5,606 nucleotides of DNA from Planctomycetota bacterium (GCA_021816165.1 JAKAYZ010000202.1:1-5606), one strand, 5' to 3'; shown: positions 1 to 5,532, counted from the stretch's first letter. Numbers and translations are program-made. Notes: generated by a model from the sequence alone, not told the origin.

Positions 1-1
1 G

Positions 2-259
2 GAGGGTTATAAGAAGGCTTTTGCATTGCTTCAAGACCTGCGGCCGCAGTTGGATACCCAGCACGTGGTCGTTATTGAGGATACCCAAGGTGGAGCATCG
101 GCGGCCAACGCGGCGGGGTTCCGAGTGCTTGGCGTGGCGACAACAAGCCCCATTGAATCGGTGCGGCGGTGGGCCACATGGGCCGTCGCTGATTTAACCC
201 ATCTGGATCATGCGCAGTTGGGTGGATGGTTAGGTTGTACCTCCAGGCCGAAGGCCTGA
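2..259 (+). CDS. HAD-superfamily hydrolase, C-terminal fragment (beta-phosphoglucomutase-like)
   Basis: Partial gene: the reading frame is open from the left edge, so the start and the N-terminal catalytic DxD motif lie outside the window. 85 residues are visible. The first residues (EGYKKAFALL) fit the helix that follows the Lys-Pro motif III of HAD phosphatases. After that come a hydrophobic strand and the acidic motif IV (VVVIEDTQGG, visible residues 22-31), whose Glu-Asp pair binds the catalytic Mg2+. The next stretch, ASAANAAGFRVLGVATT, is the classic 'AAxAAGxxVxGV' end of the Rossmann core of the phosphoglycolate phosphatase / beta-phosphoglucomutase group. Members are cytosolic and hydrolyse or transfer phosphate on small sugar or organic phosphates. 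The substrate cannot be told from this piece. The gene converges on the efflux gene, with 82 bases between the stops. Confidence 0.85.
   Translation, partial: EGYKKAFALLQDLRPQLDTQHVVVIEDTQGGASAANAAGFRVLGVATTSPIESVRRWATWAVADLTHLDHAQLGGWLGCTSRPKA
244..258. other. Perfect 6-bp hairpin at the HAD gene stop codon
   Basis: CAGGCC, a GAA loop and GGCCTG form a 6-bp perfect stem with a 3-base loop, and the right arm runs into the TGA stop at 257-259. No T-run follows on either strand, so it is not a standard intrinsic terminator. It lies between two convergent genes and might serve as a 3'-end stabiliser or weak bidirectional terminator. That role is inference. Confidence 0.4.
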
Positions 260-341
260 TAAGTATCCCGGCATCTGCAGAAAGCCATCGGTACATGGCC
301 AGCCGGACAAAAGTCGTATCACGGCCATCTGCTCTGGAAGG

Positions 342-1919
342 TCAATGTACCGCCACCTTGGCAGCCCGTTTCACGGGTTGTATGAGAAGCACCAATGGCA
401 TGCAGAGCAGGCACAGGACGCAGAGAAATCTGAATACATCCACATATGACAGAACGGACGCCTGGCGCTGCACCGTACCATAAATCATGCCAAGGGCCTG
501 TTGATGAATGGTAGGGGCCGGCCCATGGGCACCAAGTGCCCTTTGTATCGTGCCAAGCCGAGACCGAAATGCCGAGTTGGTAGGCGTAACCCGATTGACG
601 AGAGTGGTCTGCCATTGCTGACTGACTCTTACCAGCAGTGTGGTGGTGACCGATATGCCGACGGCACCACCAATGTTTCGCATCAGATTGTAAATGCTTG
701 TCGCATTACCAATTTGGTCGCTGCGAAGTGTGCCCACGGCATTGGTGGTAAGAGGAATAAACAGCAAGCTGGTGGCAAAACCATTGATGATGATCGGCAG
801 CGTGACGGTGAACTGCCCAATCTGCAAATCGATACCCCCCAGATAATAACTTGAAAGGGCAAGCGCCAATACTGCGGTCACCATCATGAAACGATTGTCA
901 ATGACATTGATGAGCCGCCCGGCGATTAAAATTCCGATAATCGATCCCAAACCGCGCGGACTAATTGCCAAACCGCTTTGCAGGGCGGGGTAGTCCATCA
1001 CCGTTTGCAGAAACAGCGGCAATAGGGCGGTTGTGCCGTAGAGTACTGCACCAACCACGGTAATCATCGCCGTCCCGCAGAAAAAATTGCGGTTACCCAG
1101 CACTTTTAAATCGACAAGTGGGTTTTCATCGGTCAATTCCCACGCTACAAAAGCCAGAAAAGTAATAATGGTGAAAACCGCCAGCCACCGCATCCACACG
1201 GCACCGAACCAATCAACTTCCTGGCCTTTATCGAGCATAATCTGCAGCCCGGCGATCCAACTGGCCAGCAAAATAAAGCCGATACCGTCAAGCCGCCCTT
1301 TTTTGCCGCTTCTCAGATAGGGAGGATCTTCGACAAATGCCTCGATCATCAGGAACGCGCAGATCGCAACAGGAATGTTGATATAAAAAACCCATCGCCA
1401 CGAATAGGAATCGGTAAGCCAGCCACCCAGGGTCGGCCCGATTACCGGCGCAAAAATAACACCAAATGTATACATGGCCATCGCCTGACCGCGCTTTTCC
1501 GGCGGAAAACTTTCCAGCAGTATGGCCTGTGCACTTGGCTGGAGCGCACCTCCACCAGCGCCCTGAATGAGAAGTGAAATAATTAATATGGGAAAGTTGG
1601 GTGCCAGCCCGCAAAAAAGCGATCCCAATGCAAATACAACAATACAGCTCAACAGGAAGCGCTTGCGGCCAAACGTGCGGCTGAACCATCCTGTGGCCGT
1701 CAGCACCACCGCATTGGATATCAAATAACTGGTGAGTACCCATGTGGCGTCATCGGGCGTAATGGCCATCGAGCCGGCAATATGAGGAATTGCCACATTC
1801 GTGATTGAGGTATCAAGCACCTCCATGAATGTACCAAGCATTACCGCAATGGCGATGAGCCATGGATTGGACGATGGCGTCCACGGGCGGATCGATGGGG
1901 CGCTTGCTGCAGCGCTCAT
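342..1919 (-). CDS. DHA2-family MFS multidrug exporter (EmrB/QacA type, 14 membrane helices)
   Basis: A 525-residue inner-membrane protein, the usual length for 14-helix drug:H+ antiporters. Seen in order: TM1 with motif D1 (LDTSITNVAIP, residues 35-45, Asp36 in the membrane); a TM2-TM3 loop with motif A (GWFSRTFGRKR, 77-87); TM5 with antiporter motif C (GVIFAPVIGPTLGGW, 153-167); then WRWVFYINIP (174-183), typical of DHA2 pumps. Further hydrophobic segments run to about 430. A polar loop at about 431-488 precedes the last helix (490-515). By family knowledge it exports hydrophobic or amphipathic compounds using the proton gradient. The ATG start is fixed by a GGAG site (1926-1929) six bases upstream and by the ATGA overlap with the marR-type gene. 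EmrB proteins usually pair with a periplasmic adaptor (EmrA), and none lies in this window. The substrate is unknown. The emrB symbol is not assigned because orthology cannot be shown. Confidence 0.93.
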   Translation of the reverse strand: MSAAASAPSIRPWTPSSNPWLIAIAVMLGTFMEVLDTSITNVAIPHIAGSMAITPDDATWVLTSYLISNAVVLTATGWFSRTFGRKRFLLSCIVVFALGSLFCGLAPNFPILIISLLIQGAGGGALQPSAQAILLESFPPEKRGQAMAMYTFGVIFAPVIGPTLGGWLTDSYSWRWVFYINIPVAICAFLMIEAFVEDPPYLRSGKKGRLDGIGFILLASWIAGLQIMLDKGQEVDWFGAVWMRWLAVFTIITFLAFVAWELTDENPLVDLKVLGNRNFFCGTAMITVVGAVLYGTTALLPLFLQTVMDYPALQSGLAISPRGLGSIIGILIAGRLINVIDNRFMMVTAVLALALSSYYLGGIDLQIGQFTVTLPIIINGFATSLLFIPLTTNAVGTLRSDQIGNATSIYNLMRNIGGAVGISVTTTLLVRVSQQWQTTLVNRVTPTNSAFRSRLGTIQRALGAHGPAPTIHQQALGMIYGTVQRQASVLSYVDVFRFLCVLCLLCMPLVLLIQPVKRAAKVAVH

Positions 1920-2518
1920 TTTTTGCTCCGCTTGCCAACCTGACCATGCGATGCCGACGGGTTACGTTTGCCTGCGGTACTTCGGCCGCCATGTGACGGT
2001 TCACGACTGGCTTCCGCGACCGAATCGATAAATTGGCGCAAAAGCTTTATTAAGGCATTCCTATCCCGTTGACCCAGAAGCTGAGATAAGTTTTCCACCT
2101 GGGCGAAATAGGCCGGCAGCAAAGCCTCCATCAGGCGCATCCCCTTGGGGGTGATGTTTACATGCGATACACGCTTATCTTTACGGCAGATTTTTCGCCG
2201 CACCAGTTTGGTCTGCACCAAACCCTCCAGCAAACCCGTCATGGTCGCCTGTCGTACGCCGCAGTCATGCGCCAACGTCGAAACGGCAACATGCCTGGGG
2301 TGTTCGCGAAGCAGACGCAGCAGGACCGAAAGCCGCCCGCGTGAGAGTTTTCTTCTCGCCAGCAGGGCTTCGACTGGCTGCAACATGTCGTTGACAGATC
2401 GAAGCAGCAGCAGATAGCATTCAATGGCTTCCAATTGGTCGCCCTTGTACTGCGGCAACAATCGCCGCAGGGCGTCATCCGACGGGAGCTCTCGCATGAA
2501 TATCAGTGGCGAAACCAT
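1916..2518 (-). CDS. MarR-family winged-helix transcriptional regulator
   Basis: From ATG 2518 this is 200 residues, longer than the usual 140-160 for MarR proteins because of a basic, low-complexity tail of roughly 30 residues rich in Lys, Arg, Ser and Gly. The core is typical. N-terminal dimerisation helices come first. A winged helix follows, with LSRGRLSVLLRLL, then a helix-turn-helix (VSTLAHDCGV ... RQATMTGLLEGLV) and a charged wing (RRKICRKDKRVSHVNITPKG). A long C-terminal dimerisation helix comes next. MarR proteins bind palindromic DNA as dimers and are usually released by small ligands or oxidation. This is the first gene of an operon with the exporter, so the likely role is ligand-controlled repression of both. 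Start choice: a GTG at 2536 extends the frame but lies inside the predicted promoter. ATG 2518 coincides with the predicted +1, which would give a leaderless mRNA. ATG 2497, with a 21-base leader but no clear Shine-Dalgarno site, is the other candidate. Confidence 0.9.
   Translation of the reverse strand: MVSPLIFMRELPSDDALRRLLPQYKGDQLEAIECYLLLLRSVNDMLQPVEALLARRKLSRGRLSVLLRLLREHPRHVAVSTLAHDCGVRQATMTGLLEGLVQTKLVRRKICRKDKRVSHVNITPKGMRLMEALLPAYFAQVENLSQLLGQRDRNALIKLLRQFIDSVAEASREPSHGGRSTAGKRNPSASHGQVGKRSKK
1926..1929 (-). promoter_or_regulatory. Ribosome binding site of the exporter, inside the regulator's 3' end
   Basis: On the - strand GGAG lies six bases before the exporter ATG (1919), with an A-rich spacer. 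It is inside the last codons of the upstream regulator. Together with the ATGA stop/start overlap it supports translational coupling and fixes the exporter start. Confidence 0.75.
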
Positions 2519-2524
2519 GTCGTA

Positions 2525-2553
2525 ATAGTAAGGCACCTAAGTAAATTTGTCTA
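2525..2553 (-). promoter_or_regulatory. Predicted sigma70-type promoter of the regulator-exporter operon
   Basis: Read on the - strand, TAGACA (2548-2553) is a -35 with one mismatch to TTGACA. TACTAT (2525-2530) is a -10 with one mismatch to TATAAT. The spacer is exactly 17 bp. The predicted transcription start, seven bases past the -10, falls at 2518, the A of an in-frame ATG. No experiment supports this; the case rests on hexamer match, spacing and position. Confidence 0.65.
2526..2543. promoter_or_regulatory. 18-bp imperfect palindrome, probable MarR-type operator
   Basis: The + strand reads TAGTAAGG-CA-CCTAAGTA. Six of the eight positions in each half pair with the other half. It covers the predicted -10 and most of the spacer of the operon promoter, so a bound dimer would block RNA polymerase. 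On the other strand it reads TACTTAGGTGCCTTACTA. From memory, this resembles the 18-bp 'TACTTAG...' palindromes reported for some MarR regulators of the urate-responsive (HucR/UrtR) group. The binding protein is most likely the adjacent MarR product, which is inference from location. Confidence 0.6.
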
Positions 2554-2612
2554 TTGCGTCCCGTATTCTCTTCGTATCGCCCAATAAACACACCTCAACC
2601 CCCGGTTGCCAC

Positions 2613-2640
2613 TTGATTTTACCGGCAAAAAGGCGAGAAT
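2613..2640 (+). promoter_or_regulatory. Weak candidate promoter for the PLP enzyme gene
   Basis: TTGATT (2613-2618) and GAGAAT (2635-2640), spaced by 16 bp, match the sigma70 hexamers at four of six positions each. They would start transcription near 2647, about 33 bases before the chosen ATG. This is only the best match in the divergent intergenic region. I see no second copy of the palindrome near it, so control by the MarR protein is not evident here. Confidence 0.3.
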
Positions 2641-2679
2641 CGAAACCGGTATGACCAGCAGGAAAAGGTGGTGAGTTCT

Positions 2680-3828
2680 ATGGAGGCTATTGCCCGTTTA
2701 CCCGATGACTTCAACCCCGCTGATGAATTTCCCATCACGCGCTCGTGGACATTTCTGAATCACGCCGCCGTTGCGCCCATCAGCCGATCCGCGCATCAGG
2801 CCGTGGTCGAATTTGCCGACCAGGCCATGCACGATGCCTACTTGACCGGGAAATGGTACACAAAGATTGAAGAGGTCAGAGAATCGGCGGCCGCACTGAT
2901 TGGAGCTAAAAAATCTGAAATAGCCTTTGCCAAAAACACCAGTGAAGGTATCGCATTTGTGGCGGCGGGGCTTGAATGGCAAAAAGGTGATGAAATAGTC
3001 AGCACATCCGTCGGTTATCCCAGCATGGTCTATCCTTGGATGGATGTGGCACAGCGTTTTGGCGTTAAACATGTTGAACTTAATGAATCGCAGGGACGCT
3101 TTACTGCTCAGCAGGTGCTCGATGCCCTAACGCCACGTACACGCATGGTGGCGCTTTCGCATGTGGAATTTGCCAGTGGTTTCAGGCATGACTTGGCGCA
3201 GATTGGTCGCCATTGCCGGGATCGAGGTATTCTTTTTTGTGTGGATGCCATTCAATCGATCGGTGTTGTACCGGTGAATGTCGTTGAAATGAATATCGAT
3301 TTCCTTTCCGCCGACGGCCACAAGTGGTTGCTGGCACCCGAGGGGGCGGCGATTTTTTATTGCCGTGAAGAGCTTACGTCTCTGTTGCGGCCGGAAATGG
3401 GCTGGATGAATGTCATCAATGCCAATGATTTTGGCAAGCGAGATTTTACGCTCAAACCAGATGCCCGCCGCTTTGAGTGCGGTTCGCATAATGTGCCCGG
3501 TGTGTTGGCTTTGGGGGCGTCTATTCGTCTTCTTCAGAGGATATCGTTGCCGCTGGTGCACCAACGTGTCTCGACGCTTACCGGGTATTTGCGCCAGCGG
3601 CTGGCGGAAAAAAAATATCGCGTCATATCCAGCGCACAACAGGGGGAAACCAGTGGTATAGTCGCGTTTGAATCGCCGCATGGGCCGCAGGCGCATGCTT
3701 CTATTGTGCATGAATTGGAACGCCAGCGAATCATCATCGCCGAACGGGTGGGGCGACTTCGGGCTTCACCGCATTTTTATAACAACTTTGCCGATATTGA
3801 CCGGCTTATTGATGTGTTGCCAAGTTAA
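2680..3828 (+). CDS. Class V-fold PLP-dependent enzyme (aminotransferase / epimerase-like, not a cysteine desulfurase)
   Basis: A full-length 382-residue cytosolic enzyme of PLP fold type I. Visible landmarks (numbered from ATG 2680): FLNHAAVAPIS near 25-35, the usual 'LN.A..G/AP.S' start of the fold; KNTSEG (85-90), phosphate binding; SHVEFASGFRHDL (160-172), with a His likely to stack on the cofactor; VDAIQSIG (188-195), whose Asp189 contacts the pyridine nitrogen; and SADGHKWLLAPEG (210-222), where Lys215 forms the PLP Schiff base. The C-terminal part (RVGRLRASPHFYNNFADIDRL) ends the fold, but the active-site Cys loop of NifS/SufS is absent. Cysteine desulfurase activity is therefore unlikely; an aminotransferase, lyase or isopenicillin-N-epimerase-like role is more plausible, substrate unknown. 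ATG 2680 is preferred because AAGGTG (2665-2670) lies nine bases upstream; in-frame GTG codons at 2668 and 2671 are alternatives. It is divergent from the MarR-exporter operon. Confidence 0.88.
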   Translation: MEAIARLPDDFNPADEFPITRSWTFLNHAAVAPISRSAHQAVVEFADQAMHDAYLTGKWYTKIEEVRESAAALIGAKKSEIAFAKNTSEGIAFVAAGLEWQKGDEIVSTSVGYPSMVYPWMDVAQRFGVKHVELNESQGRFTAQQVLDALTPRTRMVALSHVEFASGFRHDLAQIGRHCRDRGILFCVDAIQSIGVVPVNVVEMNIDFLSADGHKWLLAPEGAAIFYCREELTSLLRPEMGWMNVINANDFGKRDFTLKPDARRFECGSHNVPGVLALGASIRLLQRISLPLVHQRVSTLTGYLRQRLAEKKYRVISSAQQGETSGIVAFESPHGPQAHASIVHELERQRIIIAERVGRLRASPHFYNNFADIDRLIDVLPS

Positions 3829-3999
3829 AACGTCTGAACTCAATAGCCGCCGGTCGGTGCCGTCAATCGGTTGTTCGCCTTTGAGAATAGTGCTACGGCT
3901 TAGAATAAATTCCGGTACACTATTAATGTCTAACGTTCGGGTGGAGCGCGTGTCATTCGCTTTGCCGTTTCAGGCACCCGATTGTAAAGGAGTGGAACG
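3829..3999 (+). promoter_or_regulatory. Intergenic leader of the lipoprotein gene, weak promoter candidates
   Basis: This 171-base gap holds no convincing terminator for the upstream PLP enzyme gene. A TAGAAT box near 3902-3907 and a TACACT/TATTAA cluster at about 3913-3924 resemble -10 elements, but neither has a good -35 at the right distance. The clear signal is at its end: AAAGGAG at 3986-3992, seven bases before ATG 4000, a strong Shine-Dalgarno site. Co-transcription with the PLP enzyme gene remains possible. Confidence 0.3.
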
Positions 4000-4554
4000 A
4001 TGGCTTCTAAATGTCAGGTCTGGACGCTGGGTATTTTGCTTATCAGCTTGGCCGCCTCGCTTGGTGGATGCAGTCAAGGTGAGTGGTCCTCCATCTGGGT
4101 CGGGCTTACTACGCCGTCTCCCGGTGCCTATGAGTATTATTACGCTCCGGCCTACCGCTCATATTACTGCTATTACCCCAATCAGGGTTGGCAATACTTC
4201 CCCGGCCAACCGCCGCCGGGTGCGGTAATCTACGGCGGGTCGGTTGGGTATCTGCCACCCCCGGGGCCGGCCCCGTCGCAGATACAATTTTATTATGATC
4301 GAAATGAGAGATCGTACTACTATCACGGTCCTCAGAATCATTGGCACTACCTTCCGGGTCGCCCGCCACAGGGTGCCCCGCAATGGCGCGGGCGTGCGCC
4401 CCGTCGACGCGAATTGCCACCTCCTCCGGCCGGATGGCGGTATCGCGGCCGCCCGCAGCGTCAACAGCAGCAGCAATATCCCAATAATTATCAGCAGCAG
4501 GGGAATGGCCGGTATCAAAACAACGGAAATGGCGATGGCCAGTACGGACACTGA
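4000..4554 (+). CDS. Small Tyr/Pro-rich lipoprotein with two 36-residue repeats and a Gln/Asn-rich tail
   Basis: 184 residues; I do not recognise the family. Residues 1-23 form a signal peptide: a short basic start, a hydrophobic core (VWTLGILLISLAAS) and a lipobox LGGC ending at Cys24. The mature protein should be lipid-anchored outside the inner membrane. Ser at +2 rather than Asp favours the outer membrane under the E. coli rule, which may not apply here. Two ungapped repeats follow, at residues 45-80 and 96-131, identical at 16 of 36 positions (shared RSYY, a Trp-x-Tyr and PG-x-PP-x-GA). A partial third copy may lie near PPPPAGWRYRGRP (140-152). The last 30 or so residues are Gln, Asn and Gly with a run of five Gln. 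The composition suggests an extended surface or wall-associated protein without enzymatic residues. A strong AAAGGAG site seven bases upstream fixes the start. Confidence 0.8.
   Translation: MASKCQVWTLGILLISLAASLGGCSQGEWSSIWVGLTTPSPGAYEYYYAPAYRSYYCYYPNQGWQYFPGQPPPGAVIYGGSVGYLPPPGPAPSQIQFYYDRNERSYYYHGPQNHWHYLPGRPPQGAPQWRGRAPRRRELPPPPAGWRYRGRPQRQQQQQYPNNYQQQGNGRYQNNGNGDGQYGH
4132..4392 (+). repeat. Two-copy protein repeat in the lipoprotein (36 residues each)
   Basis: The coding repeats are 4132-4239 (residues 45-80) and 4285-4392 (residues 96-131), separated by a 15-residue Gly/Pro linker. They align with no gaps. Identical positions cluster at the RSYY and at the Trp-x-Tyr-x-Pro-Gly-x-Pro-Pro-x-Gly-Ala segment. 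DNA identity is too low for recent slippage, so this is an old duplication of a structural unit. Confidence 0.7.
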
Positions 4555-4647
4555 CAGGCTCTTCCCAGCCGATCAAATTCTGCGAACAGTTAAGCTAAGC
4601 TTGCATTCCGCCCGCTAAAGCCGCCCAATTAAGTTCGGACGGCCGAA
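4555..4647. other. Spacer after the lipoprotein gene, with a 7-bp hairpin at its right edge
   Basis: I see no gene in this stretch. Its right edge holds a perfect inverted repeat, AGTTCGG-ACGG-CCGAACT (4632-4649), a 7-bp stem with a 4-base loop. No T-run follows on the + strand, and only a weak TTAATT follows on the - strand. It lies between convergent reading frames and may act as a weak bidirectional transcription stop. The right arm overlaps the TAG stop (4648-4650) of the - strand frame. Confidence 0.4.
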
Positions 4648-4926
4648 CTACCGCGTACCATACAAAGTACCGCCTACGCGAGAAATCTTTGCGCGTGGCT
4701 TGCCCGACGGGTGAACCACGGCGGACGGAAAAAGCCGCGCGTAATAGAAACTGAACTGCAGCGAAAGTGGCATACCGATGTGCCCATCGCGCCACATGAC
4801 TTGTGCTTCCCAGATGGGATGGCCGATCTTTACTGGTTAAGCCTGAACAGGGGAGATAGTCCCGGTGCTTGAGGAACTATGGGCCTTTGAGGCCTGCGTT
4901 TTTTGAGGCGTGGGGAAGTTGCCCAT
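4648..4926 (-). pseudogene. Interrupted small ORF downstream of the beta-rich ORF (in-frame TAA)
   Basis: Read on the - strand, ATG at 4926 shares one base with the stop of the upstream ORF (TGATG) and has AAGGTG (4935-4940) eight bases before it. The frame gives 29 residues, a Ser/Thr/Gln-rich stretch starting MGNFPTPQKT, and then TAA at 4837-4839. The same frame stays open for a further 62 codons to TAG at 4648-4650 and reads like real protein: it starts PVKIGHPIWEAQVMWRDGHIG and ends RVGGTLYGTR. I read this as one former gene of about 91 residues with a nonsense mutation. It could instead be a genuine 29-residue peptide plus chance coding, or a sequencing error. No family is recognised. 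The second part might also be the remnant of a longer gene with a lost upstream portion. Confidence 0.35.
4882..4904 (+). terminator. Candidate intrinsic terminator on the + strand
   Basis: GGCCT-TTG-AGGCC (4882-4894) forms a short 5-bp GC-rich stem, extendable by a G-T wobble. Four bases later a run of six T follows (4899-4904). This fits a + strand intrinsic terminator, although the stem is short and the T-run slightly displaced. The only + strand gene upstream is the lipoprotein, which ended about 330 bases earlier. It is antisense to the interrupted small ORF. Confidence 0.35.
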
Positions 4927-5477
4927 CACTGCGGCACCTTAATATTAATCCAATTGGACCAAATTTTCGGGTGCGCCAATTCAACACGCACGTGGTATAT
5001 ACCGCCTTGACTCATATCGTACTGGCAGCTCAAGTTAATCGGCACCGCGTATTGGTAGACCACGCTGGGCTTGAGCGTGTAGCTTTTCTTCGGCAATTTT
5101 TTCGGCGGGTGCTTCAGTAACCATTTGCCGTAGGCGGTAAGCGGAACTTGCTTGTGATTCAGTATCACGATGTAGCGCGGCTTCGGATTTTTGACCAACA
5201 CGCCGCCATTGTATTCGTCGGGGCCTTCGATCTTCATCGCCCTGAAGTCCAGCAGCCGGTTGCCGGTAAGCCGCAAGGAAGCGCCGCCTTGCAAATCGCC
5301 GCGGAGGAATACCCAAACGCCCACCGGCTGGGTTTTCCCGGCATCTTCAAAACCGCCCAGACAAACCTGCATTCCGCCGCGCCTTTTTGTCCATCGGCCT
5401 GGAGTGTTTATCGGCGACGGCTGCAATATCTTACCAACCGGCAGTTGTAATTCCGGCGGCTTGATCGTGACCTTCAA
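4926..5477 (-). CDS. Hypothetical beta-rich protein, possibly truncated at its N-terminus
   Basis: A 183-residue frame with plausible protein composition and no recognised family. It alternates hydrophobic and polar residues as in a beta-sandwich. The last 40 or so residues (from YAVPINLSCQYDMS through GGIYHVRVEL to SNWINIKVPQ) follow the layout 'NL...YDMS..G.Y.V......SN.I.I.V' common in Ig-like bacterial secreted or structural domains. No signal peptide is visible. There is no ATG at the 5' end: the chosen start is TTG 5477, with AGGAG seven bases upstream. Codons just before it read NIRVRSNWLKVTIK, which mirrors the domain-ending SNWINIKV motif. The frame then meets tandem TGA stops at 5502-5507. 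This suggests that a preceding domain has been lost. It may be a functional short protein or a decaying remnant. Confidence 0.5.
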   Translation of the reverse strand: MKVTIKPPELQLPVGKILQPSPINTPGRWTKRRGGMQVCLGGFEDAGKTQPVGVWVFLRGDLQGGASLRLTGNRLLDFRAMKIEGPDEYNGGVLVKNPKPRYIVILNHKQVPLTAYGKWLLKHPPKKLPKKSYTLKPSVVYQYAVPINLSCQYDMSQGGIYHVRVELAHPKIWSNWINIKVPQ

Positions 5478-5520
5478 CCAGTTGCTCCTAACCCGAATAT
5501 TTCATCAGTGTAGTGGTTTG

Positions 5521-5532
5521 TGCGCTTGCGCA
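5521..5532. promoter_or_regulatory. Perfect dyad over the -35 of the rightmost gene
   Basis: TGCGC-TT-GCGCA is a perfect 5-bp inverted repeat with a 2-base centre. It overlaps the predicted -35 hexamer (5526-5531) of the gene starting at 5599. The position suits a repressor or activator site. The binding protein is unknown. Confidence 0.35.

Noticed and set aside
1087..1743. Open frames in other phases inside the exporter gene
   Set aside because: They are shadows of a full-length, motif-complete 14-helix transporter.
2668..2679. Upstream GTG starts for the PLP enzyme
   Set aside because: They overlap or crowd the AAGGTG ribosome site that is properly spaced for ATG 2680.
3127..3711. 194-codon open frame antisense to the PLP enzyme
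   Set aside because: It is fully inside a well-supported gene, has no family-like motifs and arises from the stop-poor opposite strand.
2680..3828. Annotation as NifS/SufS cysteine desulfurase
   Set aside because: The catalytic Cys loop near the C-terminus is missing, although the fold and PLP Lys are present.
4109..4576. Long antisense frames (up to 155 codons) across the lipoprotein gene
   Set aside because: Pro/Gly/Tyr/Gln-biased codons on the + strand leave few stops on the other strand. The + frame has a signal peptide, lipobox and strong ribosome site.
4595..4795. 66-codon - strand frame beginning MARWAHRYATF
   Set aside because: It is in a different frame from the more protein-like IGHPIWEAQVMWRDG reading of the same DNA, and it starts at a non-ATG codon without a ribosome site.
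4555..4925. Structured RNA gene (RNase P RNA, tmRNA, 6S, SRP RNA)
   Set aside because: I looked for the conserved cores of these RNAs and saw none. Only isolated hairpins are visible.
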